DNA of 44,525 bases from CAYJKB01 sp964370625 (GCA_964370625.1 CAYJKB010000014.1:1-44525); one strand, 5' to 3'. Counted from the stretch's first letter, positions 16,943 through 26,814 are shown. Numbers and translations: made by a program. The notes: generated by a model from the letters alone, not told the origin.

Positions 16943-18805
16943 TTATGGACTATATACCCAATTTGAACCATTCCATGTAAACCTCATATTGGTTCTTGAT
17001 GCAAATGATATTGCCTCTCCTTGTGTATTAAAATAATTATGTGTTACTTCTCCAGAAAAAATACTTTCTTTATTATATGGTTCACTATAATCTAATGAGC
17101 CTAATGTTAACACTGTTCCAGCTTGTAAAGCCACAACAGGACTACCAATTATTCCTTCAACACCTAAATTTATTGTTGCATCTCCTTCAAGTATAACTCT
17201 AGATCCAGCAGTGGACATAAATATCCCTGAATTATTTACAACACTTCCTTCTAACATAATAAAATTGTCATAATTTGAATGTATTGGTGTCCCAACTCCC
17301 CACGTAGCACCTTCAGCTATATTCGCAGTTCCTGATAATGTCACTTGTTGATTTAATGCGCCGAAATGTTCTCCACTATTTAATGTGACATTATTAATAT
17401 CAATAGGCATATTATCTGGCAAAGCTTCTAATTCTGAAAATGTATAGTCACGTGATGCTTGTTCTGAATTTGCTATAATTAATTGAGGATAATACTTCGT
17501 ATAATATCCTTGGCTGTCTATTTGCCCATTATTCGGATGGGTTTCAATTTCTATAATTTGATACGGTTTATATGTACCATTTTCAATATAACCAAACACG
17601 CTTTGATTGCTTTTTACAGAATATTCACTATACAAACTTGAACCCGCACCACTAATTATAGAATTGTCTGGTGTCCATATTCCAACCTTATATAAAATTT
17701 CAGGATCAACAATTATTAAATATTGGCCATCACCAATGTCTGATTGAATTTTTGCTGACAATTCAATCTCTGCAAATGTTCCATCTGTGAAGTTTCTAAG
17801 ATAAATCAATTCTCCTGTGCCAGTTCGATTTATTCCTTGTACATTAACTTTATTACTAAAGAAGCTATCTGCTAAAACTACTTCTCCAGAATGAATATCA
17901 ATCAAGCTTGTATCATACAATTCTATTAATCCTTCATTATAAATATAAGCTCCTATTTTTCCACCTAATAAGTCATCTACATCATCTGCATTATTTACTA
18001 TGATTTTTTGATTTTCTATTAAACGCAATATTCCGCTATTTAATAATTCACCATTAACTAAAATTTCTAGATTATCAACATGTTCAAAGGAAAGTGTTCC
18101 ACTTTCTTCAATAGTAATAACTTGACCATCAGCTGATAATTCAAATTGATTATTGGTATATACACTAGCTGGCACAACTATATTAGTAGTTATGGTAACA
18201 TTATTTTTTGCAATAATGTTATCTATAATTGCTTGAGTTTCTAAATCAATTATAGGGTCTTCGCTTAAAGGCATAATTTCTAACTCTTGAAGTGGCAAGT
18301 CTTCTAATAAACCATCTATTGCATTGTCAAGGATTGGCGGCTGTTCGTCTGTTGGAAATTGCATATCTCCAGACACTTCGTCACCTTCCATGTTTGGTTG
18401 TTCTTCTTGCAATACATCATCTGCATCTGATTTTTCATCATTATCTGTATTAGTAACTATGTTGTCTTCGACATCTTCTTCATCTAATAAATTTTCTGTA
18501 TCTTCATTTTCAACTATATTGTTATCGATATCCTTCTCTTCATCTAATAAATTTTCTGTATCTTCATTTTCAACTATATTGTTATCGATATCCTTCTCTT
18601 CATCTAGTAAATTTTCTGTATCTTCATTTTCTATATCACTTTCAACTATGTTGTCATCAGTATCAGCAAGAACACTATCCTCAATATCTGAATGTACGGT
18701 GTTTTCATCCGTAGTAAGTGTTCCATACACAATCGGGAGCATTGTCGCTAAAAAAGCTATCACCACAATTGCACAAATACTTTTTTTAATTAGTCTTTTT
18801 TCCAT
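16943..18805 (-). CDS. Secreted acidic-repeat protein of unknown function
   Basis: A 620-aa exported protein that I do not recognise. A basic start and hydrophobic stretch (about residues 1-28) form a signal peptide. Residues about 30-190 are extremely acidic and include a 20-residue repeat (NLLDEEKDIDNNIVENEDTE) present twice exactly and once or twice partly. The rest is rich in beta-strand-like Asn/Gly/Thr sequence (TLSGTANIAEGATWGVG), suggesting a beta-helix or adhesin-like surface domain. No LPxTG, SLH or lipobox is visible. I start at 18805, 6 nt after AGGTGAG, rather than two codons earlier. It is the last gene of the injection locus, 40 nt after the AAA+ gene, so it may be a surface partner or an effector. 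That role is not shown by the sequence. Confidence 0.7.
   Translation of the reverse strand: MEKRLIKKSICAIVVIAFLATMLPIVYGTLTTDENTVHSDIEDSVLADTDDNIVESDIENEDTENLLDEEKDIDNNIVENEDTENLLDEEKDIDNNIVENEDTENLLDEEDVEDNIVTNTDNDEKSDADDVLQEEQPNMEGDEVSGDMQFPTDEQPPILDNAIDGLLEDLPLQELEIMPLSEDPIIDLETQAIIDNIIAKNNVTITTNIVVPASVYTNNQFELSADGQVITIEESGTLSFEHVDNLEILVNGELLNSGILRLIENQKIIVNNADDVDDLLGGKIGAYIYNEGLIELYDTSLIDIHSGEVVLADSFFSNKVNVQGINRTGTGELIYLRNFTDGTFAEIELSAKIQSDIGDGQYLIIVDPEILYKVGIWTPDNSIISGAGSSLYSEYSVKSNQSVFGYIENGTYKPYQIIEIETHPNNGQIDSQGYYTKYYPQLIIANSEQASRDYTFSELEALPDNMPIDINNVTLNSGEHFGALNQQVTLSGTANIAEGATWGVGTPIHSNYDNFIMLEGSVVNNSGIFMSTAGSRVILEGDATINLGVEGIIGSPVVALQAGTVLTLGSLDYSEPYNKESIFSGEVTHNYFNTQGEAISFASRTNMRFTWNGSNWVYSP
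18481..18640 (-). repeat. 60-bp tandem repeat in the acidic-repeat protein
   Basis: 18481-18540 and 18541-18600 are identical 60-bp units; a third, partial unit follows from 18601 with one early change before it diverges. Each unit encodes 20 residues. Confidence 0.92.
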
Positions 18806-18845
18806 AACCATCTCACCTATCTAAGCCTTTAAATATGTTATAAAG

Positions 18846-20966
18846 TTATAACATTTCAAACATATAACCATACTGCGCCATCTGTGACACATCAAGCTTT
18901 CTTCCTTCTTTTATCATTTCTCTTGAAATTGCAGTAAACAAATGAAAGTTATTCACTTCTTCATTCTCTTCTGCTGCAATATAACTTGCAGAAACAGCTA
19001 TATTTTTAATATATGCACCTGTAAATTCAAACTGTTTCGCATAAAAAGCAAGATTTACTTCATCGGAAATCGGCACTTTCTTCGGAAATACTGAATTCCA
19101 TATATCGAGCCTTGTTGATTCATCTGGCAAAGTAAAGTTAACTAGATATTTAAGCCTTCTAATAAATGCAGCATCAATTGATGTATAATTATTAGTTGCC
19201 AAAATGACAATTCCTGAATATTGTTCAACACTTTGCAATAACATCGAAGATTCAATATTAGCAAATCTATCATTAGAAGTTTTTGAATCTACTCGCTTTG
19301 CAAAAAGTGAATCTGCTTCATCAAAAAACAATATACTATTGCTTTTTTTAGCTTGTTCAAAAATCAATTTTATATTTTTTTCTGTTTCACCTATATATTT
19401 ATCTACTACTTGAGATAAATCAATTTGATAAATTTGCATATTAAGCTCATTTGCAATAATATTTGCAGCCATTGTTTTACCTGTCCCAGGAGGACCTGCA
19501 AAAACTGCTGAAATTCCACTTCCATAAGGTAATTTACTAGAAAATTCCCATTCCGTCATTACAATATGCTTATTTTTAACTCTATTACATATATCTCTTA
19601 ATAATGTTTTTTCTCTTTGAGGAAGTTTTAAATCGTCCCAAACAAATCCAGTAGTTACTCTTTTAGCTTTTTCAGCAAGTTTATGATCCACCAATGCATA
19701 ACAAGCTTTATAAATTGCATCTTTTGAAATTTGATTTTCGCTGTCTACACTATCAAGAAATGCCATTTTAAGTACATTTTTAATCTTTCCAACTGTAAAC
19801 AAAAATGTATTTGCTATATAAGTAAAATTGACATCGTCGGATATATTATAATTTTCACATAGCATTTGCCAAATATCACGTCTTTGAAACTCATCTAATA
19901 ATTTTAATTTAATAATCATAGTATTAATTATGCCAGTTGGCATTTCTTCTTTGTCGAAAATACAAACATAGACTTTTTTCATGCCATTTAACATTTCAAT
20001 AATTTGAAATACTATTTGTTTATTAAATTTTTCAAGTCCAAGAATACAAGGAATTGTATCATAAAAAATAGCTTCACGTATAGCACTAAATACTCTCATT
20101 TTATTTTCTAAAGATAGAGTTTCTTCTGTTATTTCTTGCAGTGCAAGTGTGATAAAACATACATTTCTTTCTACTTTACCTGCACACTCTGCCACGATAG
20201 TTTTTTTTCCTGAACCTTCTTCACCATAAAGCAAAACACCACTTGGATTATTTTCTTTGAAATAAGTTTCAAGCTTATTTTTTTCTTCCTCAACAAAACT
20301 CAAGGTATTTTCTTCCTCTTGTTTCCAAACAAAATGCTGAAACACTTCAGCTTCACCTAAAATGCAAGACAAAAGCCTTTTGTCTGGTATTAAATCTTCC
20401 GTAAAAGGAAATTCTGATACTTCAAGATTGAAAAAAATGTTTGATAACTTCTCTTTGGCATTTTTTAAAATACTATATTTTTCGAATGATGTTAGATTTG
20501 ATGAAGCGTAAATTATATTGTAGTATAACTCTAGCGATGGATATTTACACTCATATTTTCCGCTAAAGAACTTGATTAAAGTTTCAATTTCTTTATCAAA
20601 TGATGCCATTAATGATAATATTAATACTTCTTTTGCAAAATCATCAAGTTCTAGTTTTCTAAATAATAATAAAATAGAAGGTATATCTTCATTTTCTTTT
20701 ATCGTTTGTTCTTCTCTTGATTTTATATAACTTCTCCATTTATTGATATATTCTATAACTTCATCATCTGTTTTAAGTTTTCTATCAAATATTTTTTTAA
20801 CTTCATAAATAGAAGGTTGAAATGGGTTTATTGATATTTGCTCATTTTTGTCATCATATGCAATTTCAATATAATAAGAATTTAAGAACGCCATTTGTGC
20901 AGAAAAAAGTACGTCTAGATATTCTTCATTGCTCCAAAAAGTTTCTTTTGCATCAATAAACTCCAT
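18846..20966 (-). CDS. AAA+ ATPase of the contractile injection system (Afp15-like)
   Basis: A 706-aa protein with an N-terminal helical region (about 1-230) and two ATPase modules. The first has Walker A GEEGSGKKT (near 250) but a poor Walker B, so may be inactive. The second is complete: Walker A GPPGTGKT (near 497), Walker B FFDEADSLF (near 545) and an arginine-finger region FIRRLKYLV. eCIS loci nearly always carry an AAA+ ATPase of this build (Afp15/Pvc15), thought to act in particle assembly. The start follows AGGAGG. It lies between the SLH-protein gene and the acidic-repeat gene, far from the baseplate genes. Confidence 0.88.
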   Translation of the reverse strand: MEFIDAKETFWSNEEYLDVLFSAQMAFLNSYYIEIAYDDKNEQISINPFQPSIYEVKKIFDRKLKTDDEVIEYINKWRSYIKSREEQTIKENEDIPSILLLFRKLELDDFAKEVLILSLMASFDKEIETLIKFFSGKYECKYPSLELYYNIIYASSNLTSFEKYSILKNAKEKLSNIFFNLEVSEFPFTEDLIPDKRLLSCILGEAEVFQHFVWKQEEENTLSFVEEEKNKLETYFKENNPSGVLLYGEEGSGKKTIVAECAGKVERNVCFITLALQEITEETLSLENKMRVFSAIREAIFYDTIPCILGLEKFNKQIVFQIIEMLNGMKKVYVCIFDKEEMPTGIINTMIIKLKLLDEFQRRDIWQMLCENYNISDDVNFTYIANTFLFTVGKIKNVLKMAFLDSVDSENQISKDAIYKACYALVDHKLAEKAKRVTTGFVWDDLKLPQREKTLLRDICNRVKNKHIVMTEWEFSSKLPYGSGISAVFAGPPGTGKTMAANIIANELNMQIYQIDLSQVVDKYIGETEKNIKLIFEQAKKSNSILFFDEADSLFAKRVDSKTSNDRFANIESSMLLQSVEQYSGIVILATNNYTSIDAAFIRRLKYLVNFTLPDESTRLDIWNSVFPKKVPISDEVNLAFYAKQFEFTGAYIKNIAVSASYIAAEENEEVNNFHLFTAISREMIKEGRKLDVSQMAQYGYMFEML

Positions 20967-21003
20967 TTAAATCCCTCCTAATTTTTCCATTCATCATTTT
21001 TTA

Positions 21004-23289
21004 TTAACGTATTGCAGAAATCAGAGTTGCAATAACTTTTGCAGCTTCTGCACGAGTCATTGAATTATTCGGCAAAAAGCTTCCACCAGGCGAACCTGAA
21101 ATTATTCCATATTTCACCATTTTTGTTACAGGCTCTTTCGCATAACTTGCTATGCTATTACTATCATTAAATGGTGCTGATGCACTCTCTGATGGCTTTA
21201 AGGATATATTAATTCCAGTGACTATATTGCTTGTTACTGTAGCTACTTTTTCTCTTGAAATGTATGCATTTGGCTGGATTTTATTATCTGTAGATATTAC
21301 ATTAGTAATATTATTTACATATGCCCATGCCATTTCTTTTGCATACCAACTATCAAGCGGAACATCACTGTAAGATTTCATAGGTGTACTTCCAATTTCA
21401 GCTTCAGAAAATGCTTTAGTCATCATTGTGACAAATTCAGCAGTTGTAATATATTCATTTGGTCTGAAATTATTATCTTCATCACCTGTAATAACTCCTC
21501 TTGATGCAAGATAAACCAACGTTCCCTCTGCCCAGTGTGTATCTGGAACATCAGAGAAAGTCATTGCCCTATATGATACTCCATATTTTGATAAATGTGT
21601 TAAAAAAAACACCATTTCACTGTTCTGTTCATCAAAATACGATTCTGTAATAGTATAAATTCCACCTGTATCGTCGATATATTCGATTAATAGAGCATTT
21701 ATATCTTCATCTTTCTGTGGAATATATGGAATTCTAATTTCAACTCCATATGTAGTTAAAAGCTCTTTGATTTGTGTTTCTCCTATTTGAAGTTTAGCAT
21801 CTATACCTGCTCTTCCTTCATATTCAAAATATTCAAGTGAAATATCAACTTTTCCACTCTCTTGTTCTAGATTTCTTGCAATTTCGTCTTTTTTAACTCT
21901 AAAACTTCCAATTTTTGTCTTTAAATTAACAGCACTAGCCTGTGAATTTATAATATCTTGAACAAAATCTGCTGGCAAAGAAATCTCTACTTTATCAATC
22001 TTAAAAATAGGATTTGCTTCAACTTCAATAATAATTTCATTTGTTCCATCTGGGTTGTCAGTTGCATTTTGTATAACTTTTTCGATTATTGCTTCCATTT
22101 CTTCATCCGTAAGTTCAACTGTTATTTTCCCATCATCAAATTTTACATCAGAAGGTATTACAGTGGTGTCATTACTGCTATTAGGATCATTGTCTTTATT
22201 TGTAACATTAGGACCTTCTTCTTCCTCAGTTCTTCCACCACCACTGCTACTGCTACTATTATTATTATCTGATACTGTCGATGGGTCTAAGAAAAGAATT
22301 GCCATACTTCCATCATTGAAAACAAGTGATATTGGAATAGGTCCGAAATCTAGTGGCAAGCTTGAATATGTAACAATACCTGTAGATGAATCTAAAAGAA
22401 AATTATCTGGCAAATCAGAATTCACTTCAACTATTTGCACTTGATCTACTGAGATAGTTCCATTCGTTCCACCTTTTATAGTTCCAAAATCATAGGTATT
22501 ATTCATAGGTGATACAAGCGTTGTAGATACGCCATTAATCTTAATTGCTCTAGAAGGCAATGAATACTTCAGATTAAATACTACAAAATCTCCATCAAAA
22601 CTATCAGCAGTAATACCTACCATATAATTAACTCCAGGAGATAGATTTCTGTAATTTACCACAGATGGTACACTAGCTATTTCTAAGATATTCTGTGTTA
22701 TATCATTGTCTACACTTATCTCAATTATCGAGTTAACTATACCATCAGTCCTATGGATTTCTATTATACCATTTGGTTGTGCAACTTCTATTGTGCCAAA
22801 ATCATTAGCTGAATACTCTTTGTAAGCAATGTTTGTTTGAACTCCATCTACAACAAGGTATCTAGGTAATAAATTACCAAGGGGTTGAGTTGTAACAAGT
22901 ACTTTAACTACTTGCCCTGTATTAAGTGTTATGTCTAAATTCATAAAAACAAATCCAGAAACACTATATTCTACAACATTTCCATTTATTTGCAATGAAA
23001 CTCCAAGAATATCTGCAACAACTGTATTAATAACAGGGTCTGCCCCCCCTTCTATTGTAAATCTTAATTGTCCGATATCCGAAGATGTTGATACAGCTCC
23101 AGGATAATTTGGATCTAATGGTTGAAAAGTCCCTGCAGAACCTTCACTGTGTTCGATAATTACATCACCTGTAGCTGCATTGGTATTTATATCATCAAAT
23201 ACAATCATACTAACAAAAAGTGAAACAACTATTATAACACTCATTATCCTTTTTATGTTAAATTTGCAATTTTTTTCATCTTTATTCAT
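21004..23289 (-). CDS. SLH-domain cell-surface protein in the injection-system locus
   Basis: A 761-aa exported protein. The N-terminus (about 1-38) is a signal peptide ending in NAATG. Residues about 40-340 are beta-rich, Ig-like sequence; an Asn/Ser/Gly linker and an acidic patch follow, then another beta-rich region. The last about 185 residues hold three S-layer homology domains (first begins FSDVPDTHW; second YSDVPLDSW; third FNDSNSIASY and ends with the canonical TRAEAAK). SLH trimers bind pyruvylated secondary polymers on the wall, so this protein should sit on the outer surface. AAGGGGG lies 7 nt before the ATG. A separate promoter precedes it. In this locus it is a candidate docking or exit-site protein for the injection particle. 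Confidence 0.85.
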   Translation of the reverse strand: MNKDEKNCKFNIKRIMSVIIVVSLFVSMIVFDDINTNAATGDVIIEHSEGSAGTFQPLDPNYPGAVSTSSDIGQLRFTIEGGADPVINTVVADILGVSLQINGNVVEYSVSGFVFMNLDITLNTGQVVKVLVTTQPLGNLLPRYLVVDGVQTNIAYKEYSANDFGTIEVAQPNGIIEIHRTDGIVNSIIEISVDNDITQNILEIASVPSVVNYRNLSPGVNYMVGITADSFDGDFVVFNLKYSLPSRAIKINGVSTTLVSPMNNTYDFGTIKGGTNGTISVDQVQIVEVNSDLPDNFLLDSSTGIVTYSSLPLDFGPIPISLVFNDGSMAILFLDPSTVSDNNNSSSSSGGGRTEEEEGPNVTNKDNDPNSSNDTTVIPSDVKFDDGKITVELTDEEMEAIIEKVIQNATDNPDGTNEIIIEVEANPIFKIDKVEISLPADFVQDIINSQASAVNLKTKIGSFRVKKDEIARNLEQESGKVDISLEYFEYEGRAGIDAKLQIGETQIKELLTTYGVEIRIPYIPQKDEDINALLIEYIDDTGGIYTITESYFDEQNSEMVFFLTHLSKYGVSYRAMTFSDVPDTHWAEGTLVYLASRGVITGDEDNNFRPNEYITTAEFVTMMTKAFSEAEIGSTPMKSYSDVPLDSWYAKEMAWAYVNNITNVISTDNKIQPNAYISREKVATVTSNIVTGINISLKPSESASAPFNDSNSIASYAKEPVTKMVKYGIISGSPGGSFLPNNSMTRAEAAKVIATLISAIR

Positions 23290-23324
23290 TTAATCGCCCC
23301 CTTAAGGTACGTTTTTTATACTTT

Positions 23325-23353
23325 ATTATAGCAAATAGCCACTCAAACAGCAA
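23325..23353 (-). promoter_or_regulatory. Internal promoter before the SLH-protein gene
   Basis: TTGCTG, 17 nt, TATAAT with a TGC extension on the minus strand. It gives the SLH, AAA+ and acidic-repeat genes their own transcript in addition to read-through. An inverted repeat (TAGCCACT 23336-23343, AGTGGCTA 23392-23399) overlaps it. Confidence 0.65.
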
Positions 23354-23416
23354 GTATATAAAATAATATTGACAATATATACAATAATCTAAGTGGCTAA
23401 ATATACAATTCGGCAA

Positions 23417-26380
23417 TTAATATTCTTCAATAAAAATATCAACTTTTTCTTGCTCTTCTTTTTTTAATTGATAATAATTATCACATCGATATAGATATTC
23501 TTTGGCTGCAAGGTCGTTTCTATTTAGTTTTAGTACTTCTATGAATAAAAGCCTTGCTTCATAAAAATCTTTTTCTGTATAAAGATTTACAGCTCTTTCA
23601 AAAATATCACAAGAATTTCTTTTTAAAACTTTGTCATCAGCACAATCACCATCATAAACATCATAGATTTTTTCAACTATGTCTGAAGTTTTAATATGGA
23701 TAAATCCTAAATATCTATAACTATATTTGCTTTCAAAATCTGAAATTTTATCAATAACTGTCTGTGTTGTAATAATTCTTGCGCCAAATATTGGTGCAAT
23801 TTTTCGAAGATATGAACTTAATTGGGTATACTGTGATATTGTTGTTGCAGATAATCTTTTTTCATGTCCCACAATACCTAACATAACTGTACCATAACAA
23901 ATAGCTGAAGAAATTTGAACAATTTCAAGTCCATTCATCTTTCTTTCATTGTTTACTAAATCAGCTTTTTGTGCTACTGTTATCGCCGTATCAATGGCAT
24001 CTGAAACATCTCCTGTATAAAATGCTACAAGTCCTGCTTGTTCAAATCTGTCTACAACACCATTATATTGAGTGACAATTGGTACCATTGAAGAATACAT
24101 ACCATTGATTAAATCAAACATTTTATCAGAGGTTAATTCTCCCATTACATTATCAAATTCATTTCCATTCACTGTAAAAACAGCAATATTAGTGCTTACT
24201 TCATCTCCTAATTTAATATCAATTACACTGCTTTTTCTTAAAATAGAAAACATTTTTGATGGCACAAATTTAAAGTAACCTTCATTTAATAATCTCAATT
24301 CATTCACACTAACTTCAATACTCTTTGACATATTGTTAAATACATTTCCAATGTCAGCAATTTCATCTCTACCATGTATTTTTGCTTGTACACCCATGTT
24401 TCCATTAATAATATCATTAACACAAGTTTTAAGATGAATAAGTGGTCGAAGGCATAAGATTATTAGTAATGATAATAGTAATATCAAAATAATTTGAATA
24501 ACTATATTTACAGTATTAATAACTTTAGTATTTTCATTTACTTGATATTCAAGAAATGTTTTTGGAGCTCCACTTTCAAGAATACCAATTACATTGCCAT
24601 CACTATCTAAAATAGGATTTAAAATTACAATCCATTCACCTTCTAAATCTCGATAACTACCACTAATTATCTTTTTTTCATTAGCTGCATCATAAAACAT
24701 ATCAACTGTATCTTTACCATACATATAATCAACAGGTGTATTAACTATATTTGAATTGGTAATAAGTGAACGGAGTTTTCCATCTTTTACAGTATAGAAA
24801 TAATGATAACTAAAGTTGTAAATTTCTAATTCCTCATTTTGTTCTTGCTCATAAATTACAGCTTGAGATGGTAAATTATTGAATATTCTTTGAAGTGTAA
24901 TATAATTATAATCTTGATGTGGGGTGTCTGTTTCGAAAATACTCTCACTTGTAGAAATAATTGCATGATGTTTTTCTTCTGATAACAAATACAGCTCTTT
25001 ATATAGATTTTCGACAATTTGATTGACAAAAATATCGTTTATCATTACCTGTAAAGTTAAACCACCTGCAATAACAACTGGAACACAAACTGCAATCACT
25101 TTCGCCACAACAGGTACTTTCCCACGTGTAAACATCAAGAATAATTCCCATAGCACATAAATTAAAATGAAAACTATAAAGCAGATAACTGAATAGATTA
25201 CAGCTGATAAAACGACTTGTCCCGTAGTTTTAATTACATATTCATAGGTACTTATTTTCCCATTTTCATACACTACGAGCTTATCTCCCTGCATAGCTTC
25301 TCCTAATACTGAGCCGGTATATGTAGTTCTATCTGTAAATTTAATATTCTTAATATCATACTCATCGATTTGTATATAAGTTTCCTCAAATTTATGAGGA
25401 ACTTCTACCTTATCAAAGACATTTGTCGTAACATCAAAGCTATAATATTCTTTTGAATCAAATCTTAAAAAATAAATTTCATTTTTTCCATCTGATGAAA
25501 TTTGTCCCACCAATCCTTCTTTTGAAGTTTCACTTCCATAAGGATAAATCTGAACTGGAACTAGTTCATTTTCAATGTATACAACACCTGAAGTTGGCTT
25601 TTCAGAAAGCTTATTATTTGCAATTTCTTCAACATCAGCAGGAACCCACATGTTATTTTCAAACACAAGCTGATCTTGATTTGGTGTTGTTATAGTTACT
25701 GTGTTTGAATATAAATCTTTATATTCCTCTTGTGACATTGCTTTGAATATTTTTCCTTCTGGAGTTTCAAATATTACTTCTCCACTTTTAGTATAAATTA
25801 AATTTGTAAATCCTATATCACCATTATAATGAACAACTGATTGTGCAATATGTTCTGTACTTTCATTGTCCATTTTGTAAAGAATAGCTCTAGCTTGTGA
25901 TGAATAAATATTGTAATCATAATTAAAAAAGTATAAATCGCCGTTTTGTACTGTTGGAAATAAGCTATTTTGAGCATATTCTACTTCCATAGGTAATTCC
26001 CATTTTAATTCAAGATTTCCTCTATCAAAATCACAATAATATATTTCTTCTGATAATACTATATTGCCTCGTTCTATTTCTCTTACAATTTTATATACAT
26101 AGACATTATTTCCATCAATGATTAAATCTGAAAAATCAGCAACATTATCGTCTTTTATTTTATCTTCACTAATTATAGAAATAATTTTGCCTTCTTTATC
26201 TATTTTATATAAATTAATTTCTTTCCCATCATCGTCTATTAAATATGTAGCCTCTGCAGTAGTTAGGCTATCCACTATAAGAGACAACTTCTCTTTTGAA
26301 AAATTCAATGCTAGTATAATTCCTAACACAATACTTATAACTATAATGCTTATTACAAGTTTTATTCTTTTGTCGTACAT
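23417..26380 (-). CDS. Membrane receptor with HAMP and degenerate class III cyclase domain
   Basis: A 987-aa multi-domain membrane protein. A first helix (about 9-28) is followed by a long beta-rich outside domain to about 375, two more helices, a second outside domain resembling a Cache/PAS sensor, another helix, a HAMP linker (RPLIHLKTC...RDEIADIGNVFN), a class III cyclase-like domain and a C-terminal TPR-like helical tail. The cyclase part keeps the fold (VDRFEQAGLVAFY; GHEKRLSATTISQYTQL) but both metal-binding aspartates are replaced, and the transition-state Asn and Arg are missing. It is therefore likely a binding or signalling module rather than an enzyme. AGGGAGG precedes the ATG. It lies between the PAAR-like tip gene and the SLH gene. 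Confidence 0.82.
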   Translation of the reverse strand: MYDKRIKLVISIIVISIVLGIILALNFSKEKLSLIVDSLTTAEATYLIDDDGKEINLYKIDKEGKIISIISEDKIKDDNVADFSDLIIDGNNVYVYKIVREIERGNIVLSEEIYYCDFDRGNLELKWELPMEVEYAQNSLFPTVQNGDLYFFNYDYNIYSSQARAILYKMDNESTEHIAQSVVHYNGDIGFTNLIYTKSGEVIFETPEGKIFKAMSQEEYKDLYSNTVTITTPNQDQLVFENNMWVPADVEEIANNKLSEKPTSGVVYIENELVPVQIYPYGSETSKEGLVGQISSDGKNEIYFLRFDSKEYYSFDVTTNVFDKVEVPHKFEETYIQIDEYDIKNIKFTDRTTYTGSVLGEAMQGDKLVVYENGKISTYEYVIKTTGQVVLSAVIYSVICFIVFILIYVLWELFLMFTRGKVPVVAKVIAVCVPVVIAGGLTLQVMINDIFVNQIVENLYKELYLLSEEKHHAIISTSESIFETDTPHQDYNYITLQRIFNNLPSQAVIYEQEQNEELEIYNFSYHYFYTVKDGKLRSLITNSNIVNTPVDYMYGKDTVDMFYDAANEKKIISGSYRDLEGEWIVILNPILDSDGNVIGILESGAPKTFLEYQVNENTKVINTVNIVIQIILILLLSLLIILCLRPLIHLKTCVNDIINGNMGVQAKIHGRDEIADIGNVFNNMSKSIEVSVNELRLLNEGYFKFVPSKMFSILRKSSVIDIKLGDEVSTNIAVFTVNGNEFDNVMGELTSDKMFDLINGMYSSMVPIVTQYNGVVDRFEQAGLVAFYTGDVSDAIDTAITVAQKADLVNNERKMNGLEIVQISSAICYGTVMLGIVGHEKRLSATTISQYTQLSSYLRKIAPIFGARIITTQTVIDKISDFESKYSYRYLGFIHIKTSDIVEKIYDVYDGDCADDKVLKRNSCDIFERAVNLYTEKDFYEARLLFIEVLKLNRNDLAAKEYLYRCDNYYQLKKEEQEKVDIFIEEY

Positions 26381-26398
26381 ATAGGTCCTCCCTTCTGC

Positions 26399-26785
26399 TT
26401 ATGGCACATTAATTGTCGCTTGTCCTGGATATGTAAATTGAATTATTCCTCCCCACATGCAATTTAATTTACAGCTATTATTTAATGCTGGAATATTTGC
26501 AATTAATACTGTTGGGCTTCCAGGTGCCCAGGGGGTAACTGTGTTTGGTACGCAAGGCATTGGAGTTAGCACACCGAGCGCTGCTGCTGTCGCTGATGCG
26601 ACTGTTGGATTTGATGGAGAATTACACATGCCAAATGGCATTATATTCACCATAGGTTTATTATCCATTATTGTAGCTATTGGCATAGAAGTAAGAACTT
26701 TATTTTGAGGAGTTATCGTAAGAGTTGATGGTGCTACCCCAAATGAGCACATCATCATTGCATTACCACAAACACACATTCCCAT
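26399..26785 (-). CDS. DUF4280 PAAR-like spike-tip protein
   Basis: A 128-aa protein of the DUF4280 family, a PAAR-like fold found in eCIS and type VI-related loci and expected to cap the spike tip. The hallmarks are visible: MCSFGxAPSTL, PIATIMDNKPMVNIMPFGMC, the Ala-rich ATAAALGVLTPMPC, and the closing WGGIIQ. There are seven cysteines (4, 6, 13, 54, 78, 105, 109) and no histidine, so any bound metal must be held by Cys. I start at 26785 because AAAGGA lies 9 nt upstream; the frame opens eight codons earlier. It precedes the receptor-like gene. Confidence 0.9.
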   Translation of the reverse strand: MGMCVCGNAMMMCSFGVAPSTLTITPQNKVLTSMPIATIMDNKPMVNIMPFGMCNSPSNPTVASATAAALGVLTPMPCVPNTVTPWAPGSPTVLIANIPALNNSCKLNCMWGGIIQFTYPGQATINVP

Positions 26786-26814
26786 AATGTCTATTCCTTT
26801 CACTATCAAAAAAT

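Noticed and set aside
18481..18640. CRISPR-like array
   Set aside because: The 60-bp units are contiguous, in frame and coding, with no spacers.
18324..18824. 166-aa Ser-rich open frame on the plus strand
   Set aside because: It is the antisense of the acidic repeat region of the secreted protein; Ser richness comes from reversed Asp/Glu codons.
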